From Fibrobacter sp. UWR2 (GTDB lineage Bacteria; Fibrobacterota; Fibrobacteria; Fibrobacterales; Fibrobacteraceae), in contig NZ_MWQE01000003.1 in the NCBI RefSeq assembly GCF_002210285.1, positions 62,001-126,000 on the forward strand: a stretch of 64,000 bases of DNA, written 5' to 3'. The notes beneath the pieces are model-generated. The model was not told the origin of the DNA and did not search any database. It was given only the letters and a program-made list of their open reading frames with translations. Each line of letters opens with the position of its first letter. Within the stretch, counting starts at the first letter, position 1. Positions 33,703-43,539 of this stretch are shown piece by piece. Position numbers and translations under genes: made by a program.

Positions 33703-34494
33703 ATGCGTCTTTCTCTCGGCATTTCCACCTGTCCTAACGATACCTACATCTACGAGGCGCTTGTTGCCGGCCTCGAGAAATCCCTCTTCGAGTGGGACGT
33801 TCACTTTGCCGACGTGCAGACGCTCAACGAGATGGTGTTGCGCGGAGAACTCGACGTGGCGAAGGTGAGTGCGCGCGTCTATCCGAAACTCCGTGAGAAC
33901 TACGTGTGCCTTGGCTGCGGTGGCGCCATCGGGTACGGCTGCGGTCCTCTGCTGCTTTCTTCGCGTTCTGGCGCCTTCGACCCTGCGCAGGAGACCGTCC
34001 TTCCAGGCGAAAACACTACGGCCGCCCTCCTGTTCCGCTTCTGGTACGGGCGTGAGTTCGGCAAGGCCCCGCAGGTGCGCTATGCCCTCTTCAACGAGGT
34101 CTATTCAGGACTCCTCGAACAACGCTTTGCGCAGGGAGTCACTATTCACGAGCATCGATTCACCTGGAAGCGTGACGGTCTCCACCTGCTGCAGGACCTC
34201 GGCGCCTACTGGGAACAGCATACCGGCTCGCCCATCCCGCTAGGTATCGCCGTTGCGAAGCGTGGCCTCGGCTTTGCCGCGATCGCGCAGGTCGAGAGCG
34301 AGATCCGGCGTAGCCTTGTGCTTGCACGTTCGCGCGCGTCTCTCGTGACTCCGTTCATTCGCGAAAAGGCCCAAATCGATACCGACGAGGTCATCGAAAA
34401 GCATATCCGGATGTTTGTGAACGATTTCTCGGAGAACGTGGGCGATGCGGGTGAACGGGCCCTAAAGTGCCTTTGGGACGTTTTGGACTGTTGA
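33703..34494 (+). CDS. mqnD: 1,4-dihydroxy-6-naphthoate synthase MqnD
   Basis: The 263-residue protein has the periplasmic-binding-protein-like fold of MqnA/MqnD. It begins LSLGISTCPNDTYIYEALVA, then VQTLNEMVLRGELDVAKVSA (the motif that binds product and carries the reaction) and CGGAIGYGCGPLLLS. MqnD splits cyclic de-hypoxanthinylfutalosine to give 1,4-dihydroxy-6-naphthoate, the next steps being decarboxylation and prenylation (ubiX-like and UbiA-like genes near 59 kb). ATG 33703 has no good ribosome site; the hairpin region is just upstream. Confidence 0.95.
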   Translation: MRLSLGISTCPNDTYIYEALVAGLEKSLFEWDVHFADVQTLNEMVLRGELDVAKVSARVYPKLRENYVCLGCGGAIGYGCGPLLLSSRSGAFDPAQETVLPGENTTAALLFRFWYGREFGKAPQVRYALFNEVYSGLLEQRFAQGVTIHEHRFTWKRDGLHLLQDLGAYWEQHTGSPIPLGIAVAKRGLGFAAIAQVESEIRRSLVLARSRASLVTPFIREKAQIDTDEVIEKHIRMFVNDFSENVGDAGERALKCLWDVLDC

Positions 34495-34620
34495 TAACCT
34501 GTTGATATTCCCAAAAATCGTGTAATAATCCGTAAACGTAAAATTGTTTTTACAAAATAGCGAATTTTTGCGAAAAACTTTATTTATTTTCCAAAAAGCA
34601 TCTTTTTAGGGAGTTTACCT

Positions 34621-34821
34621 ATGAGCTTAGTCAACGACCTCGATACCGAAGTTGAAAACTTCAAGCGTGAGTACGAAAAGTTCGAACGCGGCAACAAGTC
34701 CGCCGGAACGCGTGCTCGCAAGGTTCTACAGGATATCAAGAAGACCTGCCAGGAGATCCGCGTGTCGATCCAGGGGGCGAAGAAGGAGGAGGAAAAGTCT
34801 AGCCTTCCCCCCGCTAATTGA
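34621..34821 (+). CDS. Histone H1-like protein (Hc1 family)
   Basis: This 66-residue basic helical protein resembles Hc1/HctA-type histone-like proteins and their short Bacteroidota relatives: FKREYEKFERGNKSAGTRAR, then KVLQDIKKTCQEIRVSIQ, then a charged tail. The GNKSAGTRARK box is characteristic. It should bind DNA non-specifically and help compact the nucleoid. GGGAG is 8 nt before ATG 34621. It is a monocistronic gene followed by a terminator. Confidence 0.85.
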   Translation: MSLVNDLDTEVENFKREYEKFERGNKSAGTRARKVLQDIKKTCQEIRVSIQGAKKEEEKSSLPPAN

Positions 34822-34836
34822 CAAGTTTGTGCCTTT

Positions 34837-34862
34837 AATCGGACGATTAGCCGATTTTTTTG
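34837..34862 (+). terminator. Rho-independent terminator
   Basis: AATCGG/CCGATT stem (34837-34842 and 34851-34856) followed by TTTTTTG. It is short but has a good T run. Confidence 0.7.
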
Positions 34863-34893
34863 CGTTTTTTTGGTTAAATACGCAAAAAAACGT

Positions 34894-34922
34894 TTGACTA
34901 ATGCCCGTTATGAAGGTATATT
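34894..34922 (+). promoter_or_regulatory. Promoter TTGACT-N17-TATATT of the envelope cluster
   Basis: TTGACT (34894-34899) and TATATT (34917-34922) are 17 bp apart, the same hexamers and spacing as at 2255. The first gene starts at 35005. Confidence 0.8.
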
Positions 34923-35004
34923 CCCATGTGGGTTTTTATTTGTCGATTTGGCAAACGAAAAAGTTTAACGAATATGTGTTCTATGATTGGAGAAACGTAG
35001 CAGT

Positions 35005-36522
35005 ATGACCCTAAAGAAACTGGTCTTAATAACGGCCGGAGCTCTGCTTCTTTCAGGAAACGCCATGGCAAGGATTATCAACGTGCCTGGCGAATTCCAG
35101 AAGATTGGCGACGCTCTCGGTAATGCCGACGCCGGCGATACTATCAAGGTGGCGCGCGGTACCTATAACGAGAACATCACCTTGGTGATGGGCGTGATCC
35201 TGAAAGGTGAAGATCCGCTGACAACGATTATCGACGGTGGCCGTAATGGCCCGACCGTCATGGGTACTTCGGGCGCCGAAATGTCGCACTTCACTGTGAG
35301 GAACGGTCTCGAAGGTATCCTTTGCGAAAACGCAGCGCCCTACATCCACCACTGCTACGTGATGGACAACCATGCTACGGGTATTGGTGCGTTCATCTCG
35401 CTCCCGCATCTGCGTAACAACGTGGTGTACGGCAACCGCTGGTCCGGTATCCTTGCCTGGGGTGCCAAGTCCCTCGACGCCTACATCGAACACAACGTTG
35501 TGCTCCGCAACGGCTACTCTGGCCTTGCGCTGAAGGGACCGACCAACGTGGTCGCCCGTAACAACATCTTCATGGAGAACCACTACTACGGTGTGTTCGC
35601 CGACCCGGCCGCCGGCCAGACGAAGGTGGAGTACAACAACATCTACAAGAACTACTACCCGTTCAACCACTTCATCAAGGTGAACCGCACCAACGTTTCC
35701 CTCGATCCGAAGTTCATGAACCACTCCCTTTCGAAGCCGAACTTCTACTGCCAGTCCACCTCGCCGATGCTCAAGCGTGGTAAGGGCAAGCTCGATATCG
35801 GCCTTACGACTGTCGAGGTCGTGAAGGAAGAGGAAGCTGTCGAAGAAACCCGCAACCCCGATAGCGATGCCGATGGCCTCTGCGATCCGTGGGTCTCTGA
35901 AGAAGGCGTTTCCGACAAGTACGCAAGCGTCTGCACGGGTATCGATAACTGCCCCGAAGAAGCCGAAGACTTCGACGGCTACCAGGACGACGACGGCTGC
36001 CCGGATGCGGACAACGACCGTGACGGTCTCTGCGATCCGTGGGTTGAAGCTAAGGGTATGCTCTCCAATTTTGCCCACGTGTGCCAGGGTGTCGACCGCT
36101 GCCCCGAACAGGCCGAAAGCCAGAACGGGTACAAGGACGACGATGGTTGCCCGGACGAAGTCCCGCAGCCGCCTAAGAAGGTGTTCGTGCTTGAGGGTGT
36201 GAACTTCGAATCCGGTAAGGCTACGATTACTCAGGATTCCTACATCTCCCTCATGAAGGTTGTCGATATTATGGAAACCTTCAAGGAAGCTACGTTCGAA
36301 ATTGTTGGCCATACAGACAACGTTGGTTCTAAGGACAAGAACAAACAGCTCTCCGCTGACCGCGCTGCTGCCGTGAAGAACTTCCTTGTTGAAAATGGCA
36401 TTGACGAAAGCCGTATGACGACTTCCGGTATGGGCGACTCCAAGCCGGTAGCCTCTAACAAAACCCCTGAAGGGCGTGCGCAGAACCGTCGTATCGAGTT
36501 CACCCGCACGGATATCAAGTAA
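35005..36522 (+). CDS. Beta-helix + TSP3-repeat + OmpA-domain protein
   Basis: The 505-residue envelope protein has a signal peptide (KKLVLITAGALLLSGNAMA), a right-handed parallel beta-helix (about 25-270; repeated short strands with Asn/Gly turns, GDTIKVARGTYNENITL), two TSP type-3 calcium-binding repeats (DSDADGLCDPW, DNCPEEAEDFDGYQDDDGCP) and an OmpA C-terminal domain (FESGKATITQDSYISLMKVV, VGHTDNVGSKDKNKQLSADR), which should bind peptidoglycan. The TGLDN..CP pattern is normal for OmpA linkers, but a beta-helix in place of a barrel is not. ATG 35005 has GGAG upstream. It opens the envelope cluster, 11 nt before the next gene. Confidence 0.88.
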   Translation: MTLKKLVLITAGALLLSGNAMARIINVPGEFQKIGDALGNADAGDTIKVARGTYNENITLVMGVILKGEDPLTTIIDGGRNGPTVMGTSGAEMSHFTVRNGLEGILCENAAPYIHHCYVMDNHATGIGAFISLPHLRNNVVYGNRWSGILAWGAKSLDAYIEHNVVLRNGYSGLALKGPTNVVARNNIFMENHYYGVFADPAAGQTKVEYNNIYKNYYPFNHFIKVNRTNVSLDPKFMNHSLSKPNFYCQSTSPMLKRGKGKLDIGLTTVEVVKEEEAVEETRNPDSDADGLCDPWVSEEGVSDKYASVCTGIDNCPEEAEDFDGYQDDDGCPDADNDRDGLCDPWVEAKGMLSNFAHVCQGVDRCPEQAESQNGYKDDDGCPDEVPQPPKKVFVLEGVNFESGKATITQDSYISLMKVVDIMETFKEATFEIVGHTDNVGSKDKNKQLSADRAAAVKNFLVENGIDESRMTTSGMGDSKPVASNKTPEGRAQNRRIEFTRTDIK

Positions 36523-36533
36523 AGGAGTAGGTG

Positions 36534-38771
36534 ATGATGCATACTAGTTTCATCAAGACGTCAGTCCTCGGACTTACTGTGGCTGCGAGCTCTCTTTTTG
36601 CAGAAGCCACCTACGCTCCGCATAAATATCAGCAGAATGACTGGTTCGCCGAATTCGGTGGCAACACCGCCATGTACGTGAACCCGGCGAGCATTTCCGA
36701 AACGGAACAGCTCGAATTCAGCGCTGCATTCTTCAGTTCCATCAGCGGCGAAGCTAGCCAGGAATACTTGAGCTTGACTTTCCCGATGGACTACAAGCAC
36801 ACGCTCGGCTTCTCGTTCTTCGAGAACGGCGCTTCCATCGACGGCGGCAAGTCCTACGGTGAATACGCATTCATGTTCGGTTATGCGTACAACCTGTTCC
36901 AGCTGCTTTCTCTCGGTGTGGACATCTCGGTGCTCTACATCAACCAGTTCGATGAAGTCACCCAGCTGACCGTTGGCTCCGATATCGGCTTGAGCTGGAA
37001 CCCGCTCGCTTCTTCGAAGCTCGGCTACCTCCTCGTCGGTGTTGCCTTGCAGAACATCCTCCCGCCGGCCGTTGCTACGGGCGACGATGCCCCGATGTTC
37101 GTGCTCTTCACTGAAGACGAAGCTTACAAGATTCCGACCAACCTGAACATCTCCTTGTTCTACCGTGGTCTTAACAGAAGCCTCGAAGCTAAGATCGAAG
37201 CCTCCCTCATCGACATCATGCACGATGAAGACGAAGGTGGTGAAGGTTTCAACCTCGAAACGAGCTTCACCTTGACTTACTACCTGTCTCCGCACTTGGG
37301 TGTGCGTGGCCGCTTCACCAAGGAAGGTTACTTCGTTGCTGGTGCGACTGTGAACGTCAAGGACGTGAGCATCTTCCGTTACCTCTCTCTTGACCTCGAA
37401 ATGTCGCACGACGACCTCTACGCCAAGAAGAACCGCGGATTCATCTGGGCCGTGAAGATTACTTCTCGCTTCGGTGACACCCGTGAAGAGAAGATCGGCG
37501 AAGAACGTTACCGTCGTTTGAAGATCGAACCTGAAAACGACTACCGCGCCGCTATGCGTCTGTACTTGAACCGTCAGTTCCTCGAAGCCGCCTATGCCTT
37601 CGGTAAGGTCCAGACCAAGTACCCCGCATTCCACCTTGTGGACCAGGCCGCCTTCTATAAGGCAAAGTCCTTCGAAAACCTCCGTATGCACAAGGCTGCC
37701 AAGGCCGTGTACGAAGACGCTATCAAGCGCTATCCGCAGAGTGACCAGAAGGCCAAGTACCACTTCCAGTTGATGAACATCGACTATAAGGAAGGCAAGT
37801 ACACCGAAGCCATGAGCAAGTACCAGAACATTGCCCAGAAGTTCGGTGAAAGCGACGTGAAGGCTGACGCTGACTACGTTGCCGGCCAGATCAAGTTCGA
37901 ACAGGGCCTCTACCAGGAATCTGTCGACCTGCTCGCCGCCATCCTTCCGGGTAACGCGAACTACTTCTACGCCCGTTACACCATGGGTATCGCCTACAGC
38001 CGTCTCGGCAAGTTCGAAGAAGCTGAAAACTGCTTCCGCGACATTACCGAACAGCAGTACTCCAACCAGTCCGAACAGGACCTCCAGGATGCCGCCCGCG
38101 TGAAGCTCGGTCACATCTACTTCTCCGGCGAGAAGGCTGACATTGCCGCCGCCGCCCAGATGTATGGCCAGGTGCAGGCCGGTTCTCCGGTGTACGACGA
38201 AGCTATGCTCGGTATTGCATGGTCGTTCCTCAAGGTGAACAAGCCGGACGACGCCATGAAGCCTGCAAAGTGGATCATTTCTAACCTTCCGGAATCCTTC
38301 CTCGTGTCTGAAGCCTACCTCGTTCAGGGTTACTGCTACTTCATGAAGAAGGATTACAAGAACGCAGCTGCTTCCTTGGAACAGGCCGAAAAGAAGACCG
38401 AACAGCCGGCTGTGTCTGTCGCCGCCCGCGATAGCGCCCGTCAGGCCTTCGACGCCATGCAGGACGAATTCGACTCTGTTCAGGTCAAGGCTCTTGACCT
38501 TGCCCGTCAGCTCCCCACCCCGCGTGTGGAAAGCAAGCGTGAGGCTCTGCGCCCGACCTTCGACAAGGCGAACCAGGCTATTGAAGATTACGCAGCATTC
38601 ACCCAGAGAGCTATCCAGAGCGACCGCTTCGAATCCAACCGTAAGCGCATCCTCGAAGACGCCGGCTTTACTTTGGCAACCGTCAAGACCAAGATGGGTC
38701 AGGGCTCTGCCGGAAACGCCGAAGCAGCGAAGGAACTCGACGCTTTGGACGATTTGGAATTGGATGAATAA
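36534..38771 (+). CDS. PorV-like barrel plus TPR repeat protein
   Basis: The 745-residue product has a signal peptide (LGLTVAASSLFAEA), a barrel-like region (about 25-330) starting FAEFGGNTAMYVNPASIS, which recalls PorV/PorQ-type outer-membrane proteins, and about ten TPR-like helix pairs (about 335-640), for example AAKAVYEDAIKRYPQSDQKA and DPVDLLAAILPGN-like units. The end is charged and coiled. Linking a barrel to a periplasmic or surface TPR array suggests a scaffold for a secretion or motility machine. GGAG is 6 nt before ATG 36534; GTG 36531 is also possible. A long open frame on the other strand is a codon-bias shadow. Confidence 0.8.
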   Translation: MMHTSFIKTSVLGLTVAASSLFAEATYAPHKYQQNDWFAEFGGNTAMYVNPASISETEQLEFSAAFFSSISGEASQEYLSLTFPMDYKHTLGFSFFENGASIDGGKSYGEYAFMFGYAYNLFQLLSLGVDISVLYINQFDEVTQLTVGSDIGLSWNPLASSKLGYLLVGVALQNILPPAVATGDDAPMFVLFTEDEAYKIPTNLNISLFYRGLNRSLEAKIEASLIDIMHDEDEGGEGFNLETSFTLTYYLSPHLGVRGRFTKEGYFVAGATVNVKDVSIFRYLSLDLEMSHDDLYAKKNRGFIWAVKITSRFGDTREEKIGEERYRRLKIEPENDYRAAMRLYLNRQFLEAAYAFGKVQTKYPAFHLVDQAAFYKAKSFENLRMHKAAKAVYEDAIKRYPQSDQKAKYHFQLMNIDYKEGKYTEAMSKYQNIAQKFGESDVKADADYVAGQIKFEQGLYQESVDLLAAILPGNANYFYARYTMGIAYSRLGKFEEAENCFRDITEQQYSNQSEQDLQDAARVKLGHIYFSGEKADIAAAAQMYGQVQAGSPVYDEAMLGIAWSFLKVNKPDDAMKPAKWIISNLPESFLVSEAYLVQGYCYFMKKDYKNAAASLEQAEKKTEQPAVSVAARDSARQAFDAMQDEFDSVQVKALDLARQLPTPRVESKREALRPTFDKANQAIEDYAAFTQRAIQSDRFESNRKRILEDAGFTLATVKTKMGQGSAGNAEAAKELDALDDLELDE

Positions 38772-38786
38772 GGAAAAAATAGGATG

Positions 38787-38817
38787 AGACCCGAAATCCA
38801 AGGATTTTGGGTCTTTG
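38787..38817 (+). terminator. Hairpin after the PorV-like/TPR gene
   Basis: AGACCCGAAATCC/GGATTTTGGGTCT (13 bp with one G-U pair, loop AA) is followed by only TTTG. It is probably a partial terminator or an mRNA stability element inside the operon. Confidence 0.6.
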
Positions 38818-38848
38818 TCGATTAAAAAAACAGGTGGAAAAGAGAAAA

Positions 38849-41800
38849 ATGAAAAATTTCTGGCTTATTGGTGCAGTTGTTTGCTCTCTTGTTGGAGCTT
38901 CCTTTGCTGCCTCTGACCCTTGTAAGGATAAGACGGCAGAAGTCAAGAAACTGGCCACAAAGTGCAAATCCATGCCGAAGGATTCCGAACAGAGGAAGCA
39001 GTGCATGGGTCAGGCGAAGGTCCTCAAGAACCAGGCCGAACAGGCATGCCGCTCTGGCGGCCTCAACGAAGACGGCATGGTGAAGGCCATCGAACAGTGG
39101 GAAAAACTCGCCAAGGGCGAAACCTGTAAGGGCAAGAAGTCCGACCGTTGTGCCGGTGCTCTCCAGCAGCTGGGTCACTACCAGTTCATGCTCGAAGAGA
39201 AGCGCTTCTTGGATATTCAGGGACAGTACGAAGAAGACGTGGCATGGTGTGCCGACCGCGACAACAAGCCGGCCAAGTGCGCCAACATCGGCCAGTACCC
39301 GAAGGCCGACCACCAGAAGTCCCTGGGCTACTTCCTCGAGTACATCGACAAGTATCCGAAGGCTCCGAAGATTCCGGCGGTGCTCTACCAGGCTGCTGCC
39401 GTGCAGGAAGCTAGTGGCGAAGACGAGAAGGCGTTCAAGCTCCGTGACCGCTTGGTCAAGAACTTCCCGAACGACGGTCTCGTTCCGAAGGCTTGGCTCC
39501 GTATAGCCGAATACCACTTCATGAACCGTAAGTTCCGCGACGCTATCAACGCCTACAAGAAGGTGACTGGCTTCGAGAACCTTACCGGTAAGGAAGCGGC
39601 TCTCGCCATGTACCACTTGGCTGAATCCTACTACAACATCGCTGAATACGAAACTGCAGCTTATAAGTACTACGAATATATCATCGGCGCCGACAAGGGT
39701 AAATATCCTAACGACTTGCGCGCAGAAGCTATGGACTTCATGGCGGCCTCCTTCTCTGACTTGGAAGGTGGTGGTGTCGCCGAAGCTGAAGCCTTCTTGA
39801 AGGATAAGAAGGTTCCGTTCAAGGATTCCGTGTACTACCGCATCGGTATGAAGAACAAGGACCACGACCGTAACGAAGAAGCTGTCCAGTCCTTCAAGCG
39901 CTTGATGCAGATCAACCCGGACTACATCGACGCTCCGCTTGCTGACATTGCCATGATTGAAATCTTGCTCGTTCAGCAGAAGTTCGATGAAGCCCAGCAG
40001 TACCGCTACGTTGTGGTGAAGCGCTACGACAAGAACTCCTCTTGGCGCAAGAAAAACACCAAGTATAAGGAATCCGTCGCGAACGCCGACAAGGCCATCC
40101 GCGGCGCTATGCTCGAAATTCCGCACTACCATCACCAGCAGGCTGCCAAGATCACTAAGGAAGGTGATATCGAAGGCGGTAAGAAGCGCTATGCCGAAGC
40201 TATCAAGGCTTACGAGGCATTCCTTAACCGTTACAAGAACGAACCGACTTGGGATGAATACACCGTTCATATCGACCTCGCTGCCGCCTACCAGGAAATG
40301 GGCCAGCACGCGAACGCCGCCAAGATGTTCAACTGGATCGTCGATACCGATACGACCCGCTATGGCCGCCGTGCTCTCGGTTCCGCTGCCCTCCTGAAGA
40401 AGGAAGAAGCTGCGTACAACGCCGTGCTCATGATGGACCAGGCTCGCGAAGCCGCCTTGAAGACCAAGGCCAACGGCGACACGATCAAGGCCTACAGCCT
40501 CCCCGAAACGAAGGCATACTTCGCCCAGGTGGACAAGTACATGCAGAAGTTTGGCCAGAACAAGGAAGCTGCCGAACTTTCTTACAACGCTGCCCTCGTG
40601 CATTACAATGCCAAGCAGTTCAAGACTGCGGTTACGGTTCTTCGCGAACTCCGCCAGAAGTACCCGAACCACCAGTACATCTTGCTCATCAGCCAGATGC
40701 TTGCTAAGTCCTTGCTCGAATCCAACCAGCTCGATGAGGCCCTTGCCGAATTCGAATGGCTGTTGAAGCAGTACACGCAGGTGAAGGCCACCAAGAACGA
40801 CTCGATGGCCAAGGAAACCGAAAAGGCTATCGCATTCGTGCTCTACCAGATGGCTGAAAAGGCTGTTAAGGATGGCCAGTACGAGAAGGGCGCCGCCGCC
40901 TACCTCGCTCTCGTGAAGCGTTACCCGAAGGTCGAGATTGCCGACAAGGCTATCTTCGAAGCCGCTGCCGCCTTCGAAAGTGCTAACCAGTACACCAAGG
41001 CTGCCGAAACGTTCATGATCCTCCCGAAGCAGTATGCTAGCTCTCCGCTTACCGTGAAGGGCGTGCTCCGTGCCGCTTCCGCCTACAAGAAGGATAACAA
41101 GCCGCAACTCGCTGCTACTACGTTCCTCTTCATCACGAACAACTTCCCGCAGGATTCCATGGCCTTCCAGGCTATCGGCTTCGCTGCCTCCGTTTACGAC
41201 TCCATTCCGGATAAGAAGAACGCCGCTGTCACTTACGAACTCGCCTACAAGCGCTACCCGAAGAACGAGAAGACCCCGAGCTTCCTGTACAGCGCCTGCT
41301 TGAGCTACGACGAAGCCAAGATGACCGACGAAGCTATCCGCTGCTCCAAGGACCTCGTCCGCGACTACCCGAAGAGCACCTACGCTCTCGACGCTGCGTT
41401 CTCCATCCCGATGGCCTACGCAAACGCCAAGAAGTGGGATCTCGCCGCTTCCGAATACCACAACTTCATCAAGATGTACCAGGAAGACAAGGAAAAGCTG
41501 ATTGCCGCCTACATCGGTGCAGCCCGTGCCTACATGGAACTCAAGGAAGAAGACAAGGCTATTGCTGATTACGAAGCAACCCTCAAGAACTACGACAAGT
41601 TCGGTCTCCAGATTAAGAACGCCGACCCGGGTATCCCGGCTGAAGCCGCCTTCTATATCGGTGAACACGAATTCCACAAGATGGACCCGATTATCTTGAA
41701 GGGTAAGGAAAAGGACAAGGCCAAGATTGTTAAGCAGTTGGTGGACATCCTCCAGAAGGCTATGGGTCACTACTCCAAGTCTGCTGCCTACGCATCTGAA

Positions 41801-42691
41801 AAGTGGACCTTCCGTGCTACCAACAAGATGGGTATGCTCTTCGTGACCATGGCTGCCAAGATCCGTGAACAGGAAATGAACGCCAAGAAGGAAGAAGAGA
41901 AGTTTGCCGAACGTATTACCATCGTGCAGCAGCTGCCGACGTACTACGAACAGGCTCGTCCGATCTTCCAGAAGAACATCGACCTTGCTCGCGACCAGGG
42001 TTTCTACAACAAGGACGTGATCGAGGCTGAAGAAGGCTACATCGAAATGTTCTACCAGGGCTGCGCCGTGTTCGTCGAAGTGGCTGACGCATTCGCGAAT
42101 GCTCCGCTTCCGGACTCTGCCGCCATCGTCCAGGAATACATCTACGAAGAGATGGTGAAGGCTGACGCTGTCGAAGCCGCTCACGAAGACCTCGAGGCCT
42201 ACCGTGAAGAGCTCCAGAACAAGTCGAATGCTGCTAAGGAACTCGCTGTTCCGCAGTGTGCAACCGGTATCAAGGCCTCTGCTCACTACGGCATCGACAA
42301 CCAGTGGACAACGAAGCTGTTCGAAACCTTGAAGTCTCTTGACGAAGCCAACGAAGCTCTCGCCACGAAGATCGAAAAGTTTGACCCGTCTACGCTGTTC
42401 TCTGACCCGACCTACTTCAAGACCAAGGCTCGTATCGAACAGATTTCGAAGTCTGAAGTCATGACTCCGGAAGAACGCATCAATACGTTCCGCGAAATCA
42501 TCAAGGATGCTAAGGCTGAAGCTGAAAAGCTCCGTGCCGAACTTGCTGACCTCCAGAAGCAGCTCGCTTCCGGTGTGTCTGCAGCCTCCGAGCCCGAACC
42601 TTCTATGTCCGAGTCCGAACCTGAACCGGAAGCCGCTCCGGCTGCCCCGGCCAAGAAGAAGGCTGGCAAGAAGAAAGGTAAGAAGAAATAG
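38849..42691 (+). CDS. Giant periplasmic TPR-repeat protein
   Basis: This 1280-residue protein has a signal peptide (FWLIGAVVCSLVGASFAA) and is almost wholly built of TPR-like helix pairs, with typical units such as AAYQEMGQHANAAKMFNWIV and AALVHYNAKQFKTAVTVLRE. It ends in a coiled segment, a Pro/Glu stretch and a Lys-rich tail (KKKAGKKKGKKK). Length and content suggest a large periplasmic scaffold. It precedes an ExbB-ExbD-ExbD-TonB set in the same order as TPR-plus-Exb clusters in gliding bacteria such as the Agl system, which is known; a shared role is inference. ATG 38849 follows GGTGGAAAAGAG; the longer frame is unlikely. Confidence 0.82.
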   Translation: MKNFWLIGAVVCSLVGASFAASDPCKDKTAEVKKLATKCKSMPKDSEQRKQCMGQAKVLKNQAEQACRSGGLNEDGMVKAIEQWEKLAKGETCKGKKSDRCAGALQQLGHYQFMLEEKRFLDIQGQYEEDVAWCADRDNKPAKCANIGQYPKADHQKSLGYFLEYIDKYPKAPKIPAVLYQAAAVQEASGEDEKAFKLRDRLVKNFPNDGLVPKAWLRIAEYHFMNRKFRDAINAYKKVTGFENLTGKEAALAMYHLAESYYNIAEYETAAYKYYEYIIGADKGKYPNDLRAEAMDFMAASFSDLEGGGVAEAEAFLKDKKVPFKDSVYYRIGMKNKDHDRNEEAVQSFKRLMQINPDYIDAPLADIAMIEILLVQQKFDEAQQYRYVVVKRYDKNSSWRKKNTKYKESVANADKAIRGAMLEIPHYHHQQAAKITKEGDIEGGKKRYAEAIKAYEAFLNRYKNEPTWDEYTVHIDLAAAYQEMGQHANAAKMFNWIVDTDTTRYGRRALGSAALLKKEEAAYNAVLMMDQAREAALKTKANGDTIKAYSLPETKAYFAQVDKYMQKFGQNKEAAELSYNAALVHYNAKQFKTAVTVLRELRQKYPNHQYILLISQMLAKSLLESNQLDEALAEFEWLLKQYTQVKATKNDSMAKETEKAIAFVLYQMAEKAVKDGQYEKGAAAYLALVKRYPKVEIADKAIFEAAAAFESANQYTKAAETFMILPKQYASSPLTVKGVLRAASAYKKDNKPQLAATTFLFITNNFPQDSMAFQAIGFAASVYDSIPDKKNAAVTYELAYKRYPKNEKTPSFLYSACLSYDEAKMTDEAIRCSKDLVRDYPKSTYALDAAFSIPMAYANAKKWDLAASEYHNFIKMYQEDKEKLIAAYIGAARAYMELKEEDKAIADYEATLKNYDKFGLQIKNADPGIPAEAAFYIGEHEFHKMDPIILKGKEKDKAKIVKQLVDILQKAMGHYSKSAAYASEKWTFRATNKMGMLFVTMAAKIREQEMNAKKEEEKFAERITIVQQLPTYYEQARPIFQKNIDLARDQGFYNKDVIEAEEGYIEMFYQGCAVFVEVADAFANAPLPDSAAIVQEYIYEEMVKADAVEAAHEDLEAYREELQNKSNAAKELAVPQCATGIKASAHYGIDNQWTTKLFETLKSLDEANEALATKIEKFDPSTLFSDPTYFKTKARIEQISKSEVMTPEERINTFREIIKDAKAEAEKLRAELADLQKQLASGVSAASEPEPSMSESEPEPEAAPAAPAKKKAGKKKGKKK

Positions 42692-42709
42692 CGGTAAAAA
42701 CTATTTTAC

Positions 42710-42740
42710 GGGGAACCTCGTTCATGGGTTCCCCTCTATT
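42710..42740 (+). terminator. Terminator or attenuator after the giant TPR gene
   Basis: GGGGAACC/GGTTCCCC stem (42710-42717 and 42727-42734), then TCTATTATT. The weak T run may let part of transcription continue into exbB. Confidence 0.65.
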
Positions 42741-42879
42741 ATTCGGGGTTTTAGACGGGTTTTAGTGGCAGTAAATAAAGTTTTACCCCTAGAACCCTCC
42801 AAAAACGCCGAAAAAAAGATAAATATGAACAAAGATTTCAAAAACAAACACAAAAACAACACTCTAAAGGAGTACTCTA

Positions 42880-43500
42880 ATGTCTAAAATGCTTCAATCC
42901 TTCAGCCCTGAATCCGATGGTTGGCAGTTCATGTGGATCATCTTGGCCGTGTTCATCATCGGCCTGGGCATCTCTATCGAACGTATCATTTACATCCTGG
43001 TGAAGAGCTCCAAGGGCCGCGCCAAGTTCCTCGCTGATTTCGGCAAGCTCATCTCTTCTCAGCAGTTTGACCAGGCTCTGAGCCTCGCCAACGCTACCAA
43101 CCTCCCGGTTGCTCGCGTGATGTCTGCTATCGTTTCCAACCGTGCCGGTGGCCGCGAAGGCATGCAGGCGGCTTGCGATGCTGTGTTCCTGACTGAAGCT
43201 CCGCGTCTGACTCGTTACATCTCCCTCATTTCCGTGATGGCCTCCATCTCTACGTTGCTCGGACTTATGGGTACGATTTACGGTCTGATCTACACCTTCG
43301 ACGCCGTGGCTAACAAACCCGCTTCTGAACGTGCTAAGGCTCTTTCCGACGGTATCGCTATCGCTATGGGTACGACGCTTGAAGGACTTCTCTCCGCAGT
43401 GCCTCTCCTGGTCATTGTGGGCTTCCTCAACATGAACTCCGAACGCCTCATCCAGGAAATGGAAGAAAAGGGCCTCAAGATTATCAACTCCCTCGTCTAA
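42880..43500 (+). CDS. MotA/TolQ/ExbB proton-channel family protein
   Basis: The 206-residue inner-membrane protein has three hydrophobic helices (about 17-38, 110-132, 160-182) and the family core: PRLTRYISLISVMASISTLLGLMGTIYGLIYTF and IAMGTTLEGLLSAVPLLVI. It should form a pentameric proton channel around an ExbD-type dimer. AAGGAG is 7 nt before ATG 42880. The two ExbD-like genes and a TonB-like gene follow at 39, 2 and 3 nt, so this is one motor operon. Confidence 0.93.
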   Translation: MSKMLQSFSPESDGWQFMWIILAVFIIGLGISIERIIYILVKSSKGRAKFLADFGKLISSQQFDQALSLANATNLPVARVMSAIVSNRAGGREGMQAACDAVFLTEAPRLTRYISLISVMASISTLLGLMGTIYGLIYTFDAVANKPASERAKALSDGIAIAMGTTLEGLLSAVPLLVIVGFLNMNSERLIQEMEEKGLKIINSLV

Positions 43501-43539
43501 TAACTCAGAGAGTTTAGTCTTTAAATGGAGTTTTAAAAA

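Noticed and set aside
36561-42286. Two very long open frames on the minus strand (746 and 1154 codons) opposite the TPR genes
   Set aside because: They are codon-bias shadows: the plus strand has signal peptides, ribosome sites and TPR repeats, while the minus frames give low-complexity Val/Leu/His-rich products with no family.
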